From assembly GCA_030527325.1 (NCBI GenBank), contig JAUNBA010000005.1, positions 1 to 64,000 on the forward strand: a DNA stretch of 64,000 bases, given 5' to 3'. This DNA comes from Slackia sp. GTDB lineage: Bacteria; Actinomycetota; Coriobacteriia; Coriobacteriales; Eggerthellaceae. The notes under the pieces are model-generated. The model ran no database searches and was not told the DNA's origin. It worked only from the letters and a program-made list of their open reading frames with translations. A program made the translations under genes and the position numbers. Within the stretch, counting starts at the first letter, position 1. Each line of letters opens with the position of its first letter. Shown one piece after another: positions 51,254 to 61,148 of this stretch.

Positions 51254-51994
51254 ATGAGAATAGAAACGCTTTCCACGTTCCCCCATATGTACGATTCCGT
51301 GATGGGGGAATCCATCATGAAGCGCGCCCAGGCGTGCGGCGCCCTTGATTTTCACGCGTACGACCTGCGCGATTGGACGCATGACCGCCATCGCACCACC
51401 GATGACGACCCGTACGGCGGCGGCCAGGGCCTGGTCATGAAGTGCGAGCCGCTTTTCGAGGCGTACGACGACATCGCCGCGCAAGGGCCCAAGCCGTATA
51501 CGGTGTTTCTTACGCCTTGCGGCGAGCCGTTCGATCAGGGCATGGCCACCGAGCTGGCCGCCCAAGAGCGCCTGCTGTTCATATGCGGCCATTACGAAGG
51601 CATCGACGAACGCGTGTACGCGCTGGCCGACCGCTGCATTTCGCTGGGCGATTACGTGCTCACTTCAGGCGAGCTGGCTTCCATGGTGGTCATCGATGCC
51701 ACGGTGCGCCTGCTCGACGGCGTGCTGGGCGACGAAGGCAGCGCGATCGACGAGAGCTTCTACGACGGGTTGCTCGAATATCCGCAGTACACCCGCCCCG
51801 CCAGCTATCGCGGCATGGAAGTCCCGCCGGTCCTGCTTTCGGGCAACCACGCGGCCATCGCGCAGTGGCGCCGCCGCCAGTCGCTCGAGCGCACGGCGCG
51901 CCTGCGTCCCGATTTGCTGGAAACGGCGAATATAACCGAAGAGGAACGGGCTTTTTTGCTATCATTGCAAAACGGCACATTCGAAGGCGTCTGA
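51254..51994 (+). CDS. trmD: tRNA (guanine-N1)-methyltransferase TrmD
   Basis: 246 residues. Makes m1G37 in tRNAs and prevents +1 frameshifting. SPOUT knot residues are present: DDDPYGGGQGLVMKCEPLFE, ICGHYEGIDERV and SLGDYVLTSGELASMVVIDA. ATG five bases after the rimM stop. The stop codon is embedded in a weak terminator hairpin. Confidence 0.97.
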   Translation: MRIETLSTFPHMYDSVMGESIMKRAQACGALDFHAYDLRDWTHDRHRTTDDDPYGGGQGLVMKCEPLFEAYDDIAAQGPKPYTVFLTPCGEPFDQGMATELAAQERLLFICGHYEGIDERVYALADRCISLGDYVLTSGELASMVVIDATVRLLDGVLGDEGSAIDESFYDGLLEYPQYTRPASYRGMEVPPVLLSGNHAAIAQWRRRQSLERTARLRPDLLETANITEEERAFLLSLQNGTFEGV

Positions 51995-52006
51995 TAGGCG
52001 CCTTTT
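51984..52006 (+). terminator. Weak hairpin at the end of trmD
   Basis: AAGGCG pairs with CGCCTT across the trmD stop codon and is followed by TTCATTT. Partial termination before lepB is plausible. Confidence 0.4.
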
Positions 52007-52026
52007 CATTTCATAGGAGGGTTTTC

Positions 52027-52596
52027 GTGAGCTATGGGCAGCATGCGACGCCGCGTTCTCGCGGCGTGCTGAAGACCGTGCTCTCATGGGCGGGCTACGC
52101 GGTCGCCGTGTTCGCGTTGGCGTGGGGTATGCAGGCCTTCGTGGTCTGCCCGTACACCATCCCGTCGGGCTCCATGGAAAACACCATCGAGATAGGCGAC
52201 AACGTCTGGTCCGAAAAGGTCTCGTACTATTTCCGCGATGTCGAGCCGGGCGATATCGTCACGTTCGCCGATCCTGAAATCCCCGGGCGCACGCTGATCA
52301 AGCGCGCCATCGCCGTCGGCGGTCAAACGGTCGATCTGATCGACGGCGTCGTGTATGTCGACGGCGCCGCGCTCGACGAGCCCTATACGGAAGGCCAGCC
52401 CACCGCCCCGCTCAAAACGGCGACGGGCGTCGATATCACGTATCCCTATACGGTTCCCCAGGGCGATATCTGGGTTATGGGCGATAACCGCACCAATTCC
52501 GCCGATTCTCGCTACTTCGGTTCCATCGACGAGTCGTCCGTCACGGGGCGCGCCGTCGTGATCTATTGGCCCCTCGATCATATAGGAGTGCTTTAA
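52027..52596 (+). CDS. lepB: Type I signal peptidase
   Basis: 189 residues. One N-terminal TM (about 16-36), catalytic Ser in PSGSMENTI, catalytic Lys in [12 protein letters not shown], and box [15 protein letters not shown]. Cleaves exported pre-proteins outside the membrane. GTG start behind GGAGGG. glyQ follows after two bases. Confidence 0.95.
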   Translation: MSYGQHATPRSRGVLKTVLSWAGYAVAVFALAWGMQAFVVCPYTIPSGSMENTIEIGDNVWSEKVSYYFRDVEPGDIVTFADPEIPGRTLIKRAIAVGGQTVDLIDGVVYVDGAALDEPYTEGQPTAPLKTATGVDITYPYTVPQGDIWVMGDNRTNSADSRYFGSIDESSVTGRAVVIYWPLDHIGVL

Positions 52597-52598
52597 CC

Positions 52599-53522
52599 AT
52601 GAGTCATGCTGCCAAGCCTGATGCGCTCAGCTTCCAGGACATCATCCTGACGCTGCAGCGTTACTGGGCCGATCTCGGCTGCGTCGTTTTGCAGCCGTAC
52701 GATAACGAGGTCGGAGCGGGCACCAACGCGCCTGCCACCACGCTTCGTTCGCTGGGCCCCGATACGTGGCGCACGTGTTACGTGCAGGGATGCCGCCGTC
52801 CTACCGACGGCCGCTATGGCGAAAATCCCAACCGCACCCAGTTCTACTATCAGTTCCAGGTGCTTATGAAGCCTTCTCCCGACGACATCCAGGAGCTCTA
52901 CCTCGGCTCGCTGCGCGCTATCGGCATCGATACCGACAAGCATGACGTGCGCTTCGTCGAAGACGACTGGGAAAGCCCCACGTTGGGCGCATGGGGTCTG
53001 GGCTGGGAAGTCTGGATCGACGGCATGGAGGTGACGCAGTTCACCTACTTCCAGCAGGTCGGCGGCTTCGAGTGCAATCCCGTTCCCGTCGAGATCGCCT
53101 ACGGCCTCGAACGTCTGACCATGTATATACAGGGCGTCGACAGCATGTTCGACATCGTCTGGAGCCGCGGCAAAGACGGCCTGGTGTTCACCTACGGCGA
53201 CGTCTATCTCGAAAACGAGCGCCAGTATTCCCGCTACAACTTCGAGGTGGCGGACACCGATTTCCTCTTCCAGGAGTTCAACGATCGCGAGGCCGAGTGC
53301 ATGCGCACCCTCGAAGCGGGCCTTCCGCTTCCTGCGTACGACAGCGTGCTCAAATGCTGCCATGCGTTCAACCTGCTCGATGCGCGCGGCGTCATTTCCG
53401 CCACGGAGCGCATGGGCTACATCCTGCGCGTGCGCACGATCGCGAAGGCGTGCTGCGCTTCTTACATGAAACACGTCGTGGGCGTCGACCCCGAGGCCGA
53501 TTCCGATGCGAAGGAGGCATAG
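52599..53522 (+). CDS. glyQ: Glycyl-tRNA synthetase alpha subunit
   Basis: 307 residues. Catalytic subunit of the bacterial (alpha2beta2) enzyme: [45 protein letters not shown] and [20 protein letters not shown] are signature stretches. Ribosome-binding site lies in the end of lepB. Followed by glyS after one base. Confidence 0.98.
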   Translation: MSHAAKPDALSFQDIILTLQRYWADLGCVVLQPYDNEVGAGTNAPATTLRSLGPDTWRTCYVQGCRRPTDGRYGENPNRTQFYYQFQVLMKPSPDDIQELYLGSLRAIGIDTDKHDVRFVEDDWESPTLGAWGLGWEVWIDGMEVTQFTYFQQVGGFECNPVPVEIAYGLERLTMYIQGVDSMFDIVWSRGKDGLVFTYGDVYLENERQYSRYNFEVADTDFLFQEFNDREAECMRTLEAGLPLPAYDSVLKCCHAFNLLDARGVISATERMGYILRVRTIAKACCASYMKHVVGVDPEADSDAKEA

Positions 53523-53523
53523 G

Positions 53524-55608
53524 ATGGAAAAAACCACGCTCGCATTCGAAATCGGCACCGAAGAGCTGCCGGCGTTCGACCTGCATGCCGCTACGGGCCA
53601 GCTTCCCGCGCTCATGTCCGACGCGTTGGCGTCCGCGCGCATTCCCTTCGACGCGGTCGAGGCCTACTCCAGCCCGCGCCGTCTGATCGCCATCGTGCGC
53701 GGCGTGCCGCAGCAGACCGAGGCGACCGTCGAGGAGTTCCGCGGTCCCGCCGCCAAAATCGCGTTCGATGCCGATGGCAATCCCACGAAGGCGGCCGCCG
53801 GTTTCGCGCGCGGCAAAGGCGTCGAGGTCGAAAGCCTCGAGCGCCGCGATGAAAACGGCGTCGAGTACGTGTACGCGGTCAAGCACACCGCCGCGCGCGA
53901 TGTCGCCGCGCTTTTGCCTGCGGTGCTCGAAGGCGTCATCGCCGGCATCTCGTGGCCCAAGTCGTGCCGCTGGGGCACGACGAGCGAGTATTTCTCCCGT
54001 CCCGTGCGCTGGATCGTCGCTTTGCTGGGCACGCAGGTCGTGCCGGTGCGTTTCGCGGGCCTCGAGGCCGGCAACGTCACGCGCGGACACCGCTTCTTGT
54101 CTCCCGGGCCGCATGCGGTCGCGTCCGCAGACGATCTGCTCGACGTGGTGCGCGGCGCTTTCGTGGTGCCGAGCGAAGACGAGCGCGAGCGCTCCATCCG
54201 CGAGCAGGTGCGCGCTGCCGAGCAGGCGACCGGCCTGACCGCCGAGCTTCCCGCGAAAACGCTGGCCGAGGTCGTGAACCTTTCCGAGTATCCCACGGTC
54301 ATGGTGGGCGAATTCGACGAGTCGTTCCTCGCTGTTCCCAAGGAAATCATCGTGGACGCCATGCTGGTGCACCAGCGTTACTTCCCGCTGTTCGCCGCAG
54401 ACGGCTCCCTTGCGAACAAGTTCCTCATCACCTCCAACGGAAACCCCGAGTTCGCGGCTAACATCATCGACGGTAACCAGCGCGTCGTCGCCGCGCGCCT
54501 CTACGATGCGAAGTTCTTCTTCGACGAAGACCTCAAAAAGCCGCTCGAGGCGTATGTCGATCATCTCGACGAGGTCGTCTTCCAGGAGAAGCTGGGCACG
54601 ACGCGCGCCAAGACCGACCGCATCGTGAAGCTGGTCGAGCATGTGTGCGACGACGCCGGCATGGAAGGCCAGGAGAAGGCCGACGCGCTGCGTGCGGCTT
54701 ATCTGTGCAAGGCCGACCTGGTGACCGGCGCCGTGGTCGAATTCACGAGCGTGCAGGGCATCATGGGCTCGTATTACGCCAAGGCGGCGGGCGAGACCGA
54801 CGCGGTGGCAGGCGCCATCGCCGATCACTACCGCCCGCGCTTCTCGGGCGACGCGACGCCTGCGACGCGCGTGGGCAAGGCGGTCGCCCTGGCCGACAAG
54901 CTGGATACCATTTGCGGCTTGTTCGCCGTCGATCAGGCGCCCACCGGTTCGTCCGACCCGTTCGCCCTGCGCCGCAGCGCTTTGGGCATCGTCGCCATGC
55001 TGCGCGAGGAGGACGGCTTGAAGGTCGGCCTGGTTCCCGCGATCGACGCCGCGCTGCATGCGTATGCGGCCTGCGGCATCGAGTTCGACGCCGCCGCCGT
55101 GCGCGAGCAGGTGCTCGATTTCTTCATCACGCGCACGAAGGTCATGGCGCGCGACGAAGGCAGCGCGCCCGACGCCATCGACGCGGTGCTCGCCGCAGGC
55201 GTGCGTGAGCCGCTCGAGCTGGTCAATCGCGTCCATGCCCTCGAGCATGCCCGCCGCGAGGCGCCCGAGACGTTCGCCGATCTGGCCGTGGCGTATGCGC
55301 GCGCCAACAACCTGCGCGCGGCCGATCTCGGCACCGCGTACGACGAAGCCCTGCTCGGCGATGTCGAGCGCGCGCTGGCGGATGCCGTCGTGGCGGCGGA
55401 AGGCCGCGTGGCCGCCGCTCTCGATGCCGACGATTATCCGACGGCCCTCGATGAGCTGGCGTCGCTGCGCAAGCCGGTCGACGCGTTTTTCGAAGACGTG
55501 ATGGTCATGGACGAAGACGTCGCCTTGCGCGAGAACCGCCTGCGCATCCTGAACCGTTTCGTCGACGTGTTCTCGCGCGTCGCCGATTTCGGCATGCTGG
55601 CCAAATAA
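53524..55608 (+). CDS. glyS: Glycyl-tRNA synthetase beta subunit
   Basis: 694 residues, tRNA-binding subunit. FEIGTEELPAFD at the N terminus, WPKSCRWGTTSEYFSRPVRW, the HD-like core (VFQEKLGTTRAKTDRI) and the C-terminal anticodon-binding part are seen. AGGATG start one base behind glyQ, so subunit ratio is likely set by coupling. Ends at a terminator. Confidence 0.98.
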   Translation: MEKTTLAFEIGTEELPAFDLHAATGQLPALMSDALASARIPFDAVEAYSSPRRLIAIVRGVPQQTEATVEEFRGPAAKIAFDADGNPTKAAAGFARGKGVEVESLERRDENGVEYVYAVKHTAARDVAALLPAVLEGVIAGISWPKSCRWGTTSEYFSRPVRWIVALLGTQVVPVRFAGLEAGNVTRGHRFLSPGPHAVASADDLLDVVRGAFVVPSEDERERSIREQVRAAEQATGLTAELPAKTLAEVVNLSEYPTVMVGEFDESFLAVPKEIIVDAMLVHQRYFPLFAADGSLANKFLITSNGNPEFAANIIDGNQRVVAARLYDAKFFFDEDLKKPLEAYVDHLDEVVFQEKLGTTRAKTDRIVKLVEHVCDDAGMEGQEKADALRAAYLCKADLVTGAVVEFTSVQGIMGSYYAKAAGETDAVAGAIADHYRPRFSGDATPATRVGKAVALADKLDTICGLFAVDQAPTGSSDPFALRRSALGIVAMLREEDGLKVGLVPAIDAALHAYAACGIEFDAAAVREQVLDFFITRTKVMARDEGSAPDAIDAVLAAGVREPLELVNRVHALEHARREAPETFADLAVAYARANNLRAADLGTAYDEALLGDVERALADAVVAAEGRVAAALDADDYPTALDELASLRKPVDAFFEDVMVMDEDVALRENRLRILNRFVDVFSRVADFGMLAK

Positions 55609-55652
55609 CGGTCCCGCGTCCGTTCGCGCGCCGCAGCCTCCATTCCGTGGGC

Positions 55653-55687
55653 AAGCCGGCTTCCCGCTTCGTGCGGGGGCCGGTTTT
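55653..55687 (+). terminator. Terminator after glyS
   Basis: AAGCCGG...CCGGTTTTT with an inner CCCGC-TTCGT-GCGGG stem. TATAGT at 55692 just beyond may be the -10 of ppsR. Confidence 0.75.
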
Positions 55688-55804
55688 TCTGTATAGTGGG
55701 AAGGCGCGCCGCGTCCGTTACGCGTTCGTGCAGGCGTTTTCGCCGTGTTTCCAAGCATTTCAGAGCGCGCGGCTTCGCGCCCGCGCGGAAAGGGGATCGA
55801 AGCC

Positions 55805-56710
55805 ATGTCGGGCGATCTTCGCGAGCATATTTGCGTTCACAACGATTCTCCGCTTCCCACCATCTACATCGTGAGCGATTCTTTGGGCGCGACGGCCCAT
55901 GCGCTCGCCCGCGCCGCGGCGGGCCAGTTCGGCGTCGCGGAGCCGTATATCGAGGTGTTGCCCAAAGCGCGCAATTTCGATGAGATCAAGGGCTTTCTAG
56001 CCGCTCATCAGAAGGGGTATCGCGATGCGGGCCTCAAAGACGACCTGGTGGTGTTTTTCACGCTGGTCGATCCGCAGATGCGCGCCCAGATGCGCGCGTA
56101 TTGCGCCGAAACGGGCCTGCACGGCGTCGATATCATGAGCACGCCCATCCATGCGCTGGCCGATGCGTCGGGGCTTTCCCCGCGCAACAGCCCCGGCCTT
56201 CTGCGCACGACCGACGCCCACTATTTCAGGCGCATCGCGGCGATGGAATTCACGGTCGAGCACGACGACGGACGCAATCCGCAAGATCTGGCCGAGGCCG
56301 ATATCGTGTTGCTGGGCGTGTCGCGTTCGTCGAAAACGCCTATTTCCATTTACATGGGCATGGAGGGCTACAAGGTGGCCAACGTTCCTTTGGCGTTGGG
56401 CGTCGAGCCGCCGAAGGAAATCTACGAGTGCGATCCTTCGCGCATTTTCGGCCTTATGACGACCCCCGATGTGCTGGTGGGGATCAGAACGCGCCGCTTG
56501 GGCGGGGCGGGACGGGGCGCTGCCGCCGTGGCCGCGAGCTATGCCGAGCCCGAGATGGTGTATCAGGACCTCGAAGAGGCGCGCGCGTTGATGCGCAAAC
56601 TGGGCTGCATCGTGGTCCGAACCGACAATAAAGCCGTGGAAGAGACCGCTCAGGAGATTTTACGCTACTATGAGCTGGCTCATCCCTTCCAAAAGACCAT
56701 CTTTGAGTAA
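55805..56710 (+). CDS. Pyruvate phosphate dikinase regulator (DUF299 kinase/pyrophosphorylase)
   Basis: 301 residues. Bifunctional enzyme that inactivates PPDK by ADP-dependent Thr phosphorylation and reactivates it by Pi-dependent dephosphorylation. The family P-loop-like GVSRSSKTPISIYM and IYIVSDSLGATAHALA near the N terminus are clear. ATG at 55805 behind AAAGGGG. It lies 46 bases upstream of its target gene ppdK, a typical bacterial pairing. Confidence 0.93.
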   Translation: MSGDLREHICVHNDSPLPTIYIVSDSLGATAHALARAAAGQFGVAEPYIEVLPKARNFDEIKGFLAAHQKGYRDAGLKDDLVVFFTLVDPQMRAQMRAYCAETGLHGVDIMSTPIHALADASGLSPRNSPGLLRTTDAHYFRRIAAMEFTVEHDDGRNPQDLAEADIVLLGVSRSSKTPISIYMGMEGYKVANVPLALGVEPPKEIYECDPSRIFGLMTTPDVLVGIRTRRLGGAGRGAAAVAASYAEPEMVYQDLEEARALMRKLGCIVVRTDNKAVEETAQEILRYYELAHPFQKTIFE

Positions 56711-56756
56711 TATTGCTCTTAGTGCAGTAGAGTATCTATCAGCGAAGGAGTATACA

Positions 56757-59474
56757 GTGGCTGCAGACGTCAAGCGTGTCTACGCGTTCGGTAAGGACGC
56801 CGAAGGCAACAACGTTACCGAGGGCAACAAGGATATGAAGTATATCCTGGGCGGCAAGGGCGCCAATCTTGCCGAAATGGCCGTGATCGGCCTGCCCGTG
56901 CCTCCGGGATTCACCATCACCTGCCAGACCTGTATGGAATATGCCAACGCCGACAACACCTGGCCCGAGGGCGCTCTCGACGAGATCCAGGAATATCGTC
57001 TCGATCTCGAGCGTCGCATCGGCAAGAAGATCGGCGACGCGGAAGATCCGCTGCTCGTTTCCGTGCGCTCGGGCGCTCCTATGTCCATGCCCGGCATGAT
57101 GGACACCGTGCTCAACCTCGGCTTGAACGACCAGTCCATCAACGGCCTTATCAAGCACACCGAAAACCCGCGTTTCTCCTGGGATAGCTACCGCCGCTTC
57201 ATCCAGATGTTCTCCAACGTGGTCATGGGCCTCGACGGCGATCTGTTCGAGAACGCCATCAACGCCAAAAAGATCGTGCGCGGCGTGAAAAGCGACGCCG
57301 ATCTGACCGCCGAAGACATGCAGGAGCTGGTCGCGGAGTTCAAGGCCATCTTCTCCGAGAACGTTTCCGCCGAGGAATACCCGTCTTTGGTCGAAAACGG
57401 CGCGGTCTGCTTCCCCCAGAACCCCGATACGCAGCTCAAGCTGGCGATCGAGGCGGTGTTCGGCAGCTGGAACAACCCGCGCGCCACGCTGTATCGCAAG
57501 CAGAACAAGATCGCCGACGATCTGGGCACGGCCGTCAACGTCCAGGCCATGGTCTTCGGCAACAAGGGCGAAACGTCTGCCACGGGCGTGGCGTTCACGC
57601 GCAACCCCGCTAACGGCGAGAAGGAATTCTACGGCGACTACCTGGTCAACGCCCAGGGCGAAGACGTCGTCGCGGGCATCCGCAACACGAGCCCCATCGC
57701 CGAGCTCAAGCACGTCGAGGGCCTTCAGGAAGCAGGCGCCGAGCTCGAAGAGGTGTTCGTCACCCTCGAGAACCACTATCGCGACATGTGCGATATCGAA
57801 TTCACCATCGAGCAGGGCAAGCTCTGGATGCTGCAGACCCGCGTAGGCAAGCGTACCGCCGCCGCTGCGCTGCACATCGCCATCGAAATGGAGAAGGAGG
57901 GCCTCATCACCAAGGAAGAGGCCGTCATGCGCGTCGACCCCGAGCAGCTCGACCAGCTTCTGCATCCCCAGTTCGATAAGAACGCCGAATACGACGTGCT
58001 TGCCCGCGGCTTGAACGCAAGCCCCGGCGCCGCCGTGGGCGAGGCGGTCTTTTCCGCCGCCGACGCGGTTGCCGCCGAAGCGGCCGGCCGCAAATGCGTC
58101 CTCGTCCGCTGGGAGACCAACCCCGACGACCTGGCCGGCATGATCGCCGCCGAGGGCATTCTCACGTCGCACGGCGGCAAGACCAGCCATGCGGCCGTTA
58201 TCGCCCGCGGCATGGGCGCTCCGTGCGTCTGCGGCGTCGAGTCCTTGAAGATCGATGCCGAGAAGAAGGAAGCCGTCGTCGCAGGCACCGACGTGGTCAT
58301 CCGCGAGGGCGATATGATTTCGATCGACGGCACCACCGGCATCGTGGTGCTGGGCGCCGTCGAGCTGGTCATGCCCGAGCTTTCCGGCGACCTCGACGTC
58401 ATCCTCGAGTGGGCCGACGAGTTCCGCCGCCTGGGCGTGCGCGCCAACGCCGACAACCCGGCCGACGCCGAGCTGTCCCGCTCCTTCGGCGCCGAGGGCA
58501 TCGGCCTCGACCGTACCGAGCATATGTTCCTGGGCGACCGCAAGCAGATCATCCAGACGTTCATCCTCAACGACGACGAAGCCGTCCGCGAAAAGGCCGT
58601 CAACGACCTGTTCGAGGCTCAGACGGGCGATTTCTACGGCATGTTCAAGGCCATGGACGGCCTGCCCGTCATCGTGCGCTTGCTCGATCCGCCGCTGCAC
58701 GAGTTCCTGGAAAGCCCCCGCGCGCTCGATGTCGAAATCGCCAAGCTCGAGGCGGCGGGTGCCGACCCCAAGCTCATCGCCGACAAGCGCAAGCTCATGG
58801 AGCAGATCGACGGCATGAGCGAGGCCAATCCGATGCTCGGTCTGCGCGGTTGCCGTCTCGGCATCGTGTATCCCATCCTTCCCGTCATGCAGGTGCGCGC
58901 CATCGCCACGGCGGCCGCCCAGCTGAAAAAGGAAGGCCTCGATCCCAAGCCCGAGGTCATGATTCCTTTGGTCTCTACGGTCAAAGAGCTCGAGAAGCTG
59001 CGTAAAGTCGCCGTGGACACCATCGCCGAAGTGGCCGCCGATGCGGGCGTCGAGCTGGATATTCCGGTCGGCACCATGATCGAGCTGCCGCGCGCCGCGG
59101 TCACGGCCGATGAAATCGCCGCTCAGGCCGATTTCTTCAGCTTCGGCACCAACGACTTGACGCAGACCACGTTCGGCTTCAGCCGCGACGACGTCGAGGC
59201 CGAATTCGTGCCTCAGTATCTGGCCGAGAAGCTTTTGCCTTACAACCCGTTCGCTACGATCGATCCCGGCGTGGCGAAGCTGGTCAAGATGGGTGTCGAG
59301 CTCGGCCATGAGGGCAATCCCGATCTGGTGTGCGGCGTGTGCGGCGAGCACGGCGGCGATCCCGATTCGGTGAAGACCTTCCACAAGATCGGCCTGGATT
59401 ACGTGTCGTGCAGCCCGTACCGCGTTCCGCTGGCCCGTCTTGCCGCCGCCCAGGCTGCGTTGGAAGACGAATAG
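56757..59474 (+). CDS. ppdK: Pyruvate, phosphate dikinase
   Basis: 905 residues, the usual length. Interconverts pyruvate + ATP + Pi and PEP + AMP + PPi. ATP-grasp N terminus (GGKGANLAEMAVIGLPVPPG), swivelling phospho-histidine domain with GGKTSHAAVIARGMG (His478), and the TIM-barrel PEP domain ending in CGVCGEHGGDP and YVSCSPYRVPLARL. GTG start at 56757 with GAAGGAG. In an organism without visible sugar uptake it would serve gluconeogenic PEP formation or pyruvate kinase-like ATP gain. Confidence 0.98.
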   Translation: MAADVKRVYAFGKDAEGNNVTEGNKDMKYILGGKGANLAEMAVIGLPVPPGFTITCQTCMEYANADNTWPEGALDEIQEYRLDLERRIGKKIGDAEDPLLVSVRSGAPMSMPGMMDTVLNLGLNDQSINGLIKHTENPRFSWDSYRRFIQMFSNVVMGLDGDLFENAINAKKIVRGVKSDADLTAEDMQELVAEFKAIFSENVSAEEYPSLVENGAVCFPQNPDTQLKLAIEAVFGSWNNPRATLYRKQNKIADDLGTAVNVQAMVFGNKGETSATGVAFTRNPANGEKEFYGDYLVNAQGEDVVAGIRNTSPIAELKHVEGLQEAGAELEEVFVTLENHYRDMCDIEFTIEQGKLWMLQTRVGKRTAAAALHIAIEMEKEGLITKEEAVMRVDPEQLDQLLHPQFDKNAEYDVLARGLNASPGAAVGEAVFSAADAVAAEAAGRKCVLVRWETNPDDLAGMIAAEGILTSHGGKTSHAAVIARGMGAPCVCGVESLKIDAEKKEAVVAGTDVVIREGDMISIDGTTGIVVLGAVELVMPELSGDLDVILEWADEFRRLGVRANADNPADAELSRSFGAEGIGLDRTEHMFLGDRKQIIQTFILNDDEAVREKAVNDLFEAQTGDFYGMFKAMDGLPVIVRLLDPPLHEFLESPRALDVEIAKLEAAGADPKLIADKRKLMEQIDGMSEANPMLGLRGCRLGIVYPILPVMQVRAIATAAAQLKKEGLDPKPEVMIPLVSTVKELEKLRKVAVDTIAEVAADAGVELDIPVGTMIELPRAAVTADEIAAQADFFSFGTNDLTQTTFGFSRDDVEAEFVPQYLAEKLLPYNPFATIDPGVAKLVKMGVELGHEGNPDLVCGVCGEHGGDPDSVKTFHKIGLDYVSCSPYRVPLARLAAAQAALEDE

Positions 59475-59499
59475 CCTCGCATCTCATAGCCGTATGTAT

Positions 59500-59530
59500 G
59501 CGGCCCGCTCGGCAGAGCGGGCCGCTTTCG
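59500..59530 (+). terminator. Terminator after ppdK
   Basis: GCGGCCCGCTC-GGCA-GAGCGGGCCGC followed by TTTCGTT. Confidence 0.85.
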
Positions 59531-59565
59531 TTGTGTTCCGTTCTATTCGAAAGGGTGTCTTCGGT

Positions 59566-61008
59566 ATGAACCAAGTCGGACGCGTGAAAAGGGAAGCGCG
59601 CTTTCGTCACGGCCTGCTCGCTTTCGGCCTGCTCGCCTCGGTCATGTTTGCATGCGTGGTAGGGGCGGGCTCCGAGCCGCAGATCCCTATGGTCATCGGA
59701 TGCGCCATCGCTGGCGCCATCGCGATGTATCTCGGCAATACGTGGGACGAGGTGGTGCAGGGGGCCATGAAGGGCATCATGGACGCCATGGAAGCCGTGC
59801 TCATCTTGATGTGCATCGGCATGCTGGTGGGCACCTGGATTCTTTCCGGCACCGTTCCCACGCTGATCTACTACGGATTGAGCGTCATCACGCCGCAGCT
59901 GTTCTTGCCGGTCGCCTTTCTCGGAACGCTCGTCGTCGGCATCGTCTTGGGGTCGTGGGGCGCCGCGGGCACTATCGGCATAGCGTTCATGGGCATCGCG
60001 GCCGCGCTCGACATTCCGCTGGGCATGGCCGCGGGCGCCATCATCGGCGCCGCATACGTGAGCGAGATCGCCTCGCCTCTGACCGACGGGCCGGTGCTGT
60101 GCGCCGCCGTGGCCGATGTGGGCGTGTTCGCCATGTGCAAGAAATTCCTGCCGGTGGTCATAGCCGTCTGCCTCGCGTGCGTGGGGCTGTATTGGGTTAT
60201 CGGCAGCATGGTCGATACGGGGGATGCCGCCGCGGGCGCGGCGCGCGTCGACGAGCTTTTGTCCGCGCTCGATCAGTCGTACGACATCGGTCCTGTCGCC
60301 TTGATCCCGCTTGCGGCCATGGCGGTCTGCATCGTCATGCAAGTGCCCGCCATACCGTCGTTTTTGCTCGGCGTCGCCTTGGCGGCGGTCGAAGCGGCCG
60401 TCATGCAGGGGGCCGATTGGTCCGCGACGCTTGCGGCCGCCAATGCCGGCGTCGTGAGCGAAACGGGCTTTCCCGCGCTGGACGCGCTGCTTTCGACGGG
60501 CGGTATCGAAGAGATGCTGCCTACCATCGCCATCGTCATCCTGGTCATGGCCTACGTGGGCATTCTGCAGCATGCGGGCCTTATGCAGGCGTTGATCGAG
60601 CCTATCGTATCGAAGCTTGCGAGCGTGCGTTCGCTGGCGGCGGCGGCCGTGGGAAGCGGCGCGGCGTTCAACGTGCTTTTGCCCGACCAGTATCCCGCGA
60701 TCGCCCTGTCGTGCAAGATGTACGGCGGCGCCTTGCAACGTCGCGGCGTGCCGGGCGAGGTATGGAGCAATATCGTGAATTCGAGCGCCGGCATCACGTC
60801 GGTGCTGGTTCCGTGGAACACCTGCTCTATCTACATGGTGACCATTCTCAGCGTCGCATGTATCGAATACTTGCCGTTCGCGTTTTTCTGCTACCTCTAT
60901 CCTTTGGCGGTGCTGGTGCTCGCGCTTGCGGGCGCGCGGCGTTTGGCCTCGGCCGACGGCGCGGCCGCATCGTCCCGCCGCGAGGCTTCTGCGCATAAGG
61001 CCGCGTAG
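59566..61008 (+). CDS. NhaC-type Na+/H+ antiporter family protein
   Basis: 480-residue membrane protein with about 11-12 hydrophobic segments, of the NhaC/ArsB-like ion-transporter group. GSWGAAGTIGIAFMGIAAAL, AAYVSEIASPLTDGPVLCAA and GSGAAFNVLLPDQYPAI carry the polar residues of NhaC-type antiporters. Related proteins exchange malate-H+/lactate-Na+ or arginine/ornithine-like substrates, so a substrate:Na+ role is possible. ATG at 59566; the -10 is not obvious. Confidence 0.82.
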   Translation: MNQVGRVKREARFRHGLLAFGLLASVMFACVVGAGSEPQIPMVIGCAIAGAIAMYLGNTWDEVVQGAMKGIMDAMEAVLILMCIGMLVGTWILSGTVPTLIYYGLSVITPQLFLPVAFLGTLVVGIVLGSWGAAGTIGIAFMGIAAALDIPLGMAAGAIIGAAYVSEIASPLTDGPVLCAAVADVGVFAMCKKFLPVVIAVCLACVGLYWVIGSMVDTGDAAAGAARVDELLSALDQSYDIGPVALIPLAAMAVCIVMQVPAIPSFLLGVALAAVEAAVMQGADWSATLAAANAGVVSETGFPALDALLSTGGIEEMLPTIAIVILVMAYVGILQHAGLMQALIEPIVSKLASVRSLAAAAVGSGAAFNVLLPDQYPAIALSCKMYGGALQRRGVPGEVWSNIVNSSAGITSVLVPWNTCSIYMVTILSVACIEYLPFAFFCYLYPLAVLVLALAGARRLASADGAAASSRREASAHKAA

Positions 61009-61132
61009 AGCGAGGACGGCTGCGGGGAGGGGAACATGCCGGCGTGCGGTTGTTTTTTCCGCATGGACGGCGGTCGTGGGTACTTTTTCGCTCTGGTGCG
61101 TAAAAGTATCTGGAAATTGCAGGCCGTCTCCG

Positions 61133-61138
61133 TATAAT
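61133..61138 (+). promoter_or_regulatory. -10 element of azlCD
   Basis: TATAAT ten bases before the azlC ATG (61149). With a start about seven bases after the -10, the message has almost no leader and no Shine-Dalgarno. The 128-base gap before it holds nothing else clear. Confidence 0.5.
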
Positions 61139-61148
61139 GGGGCGCATT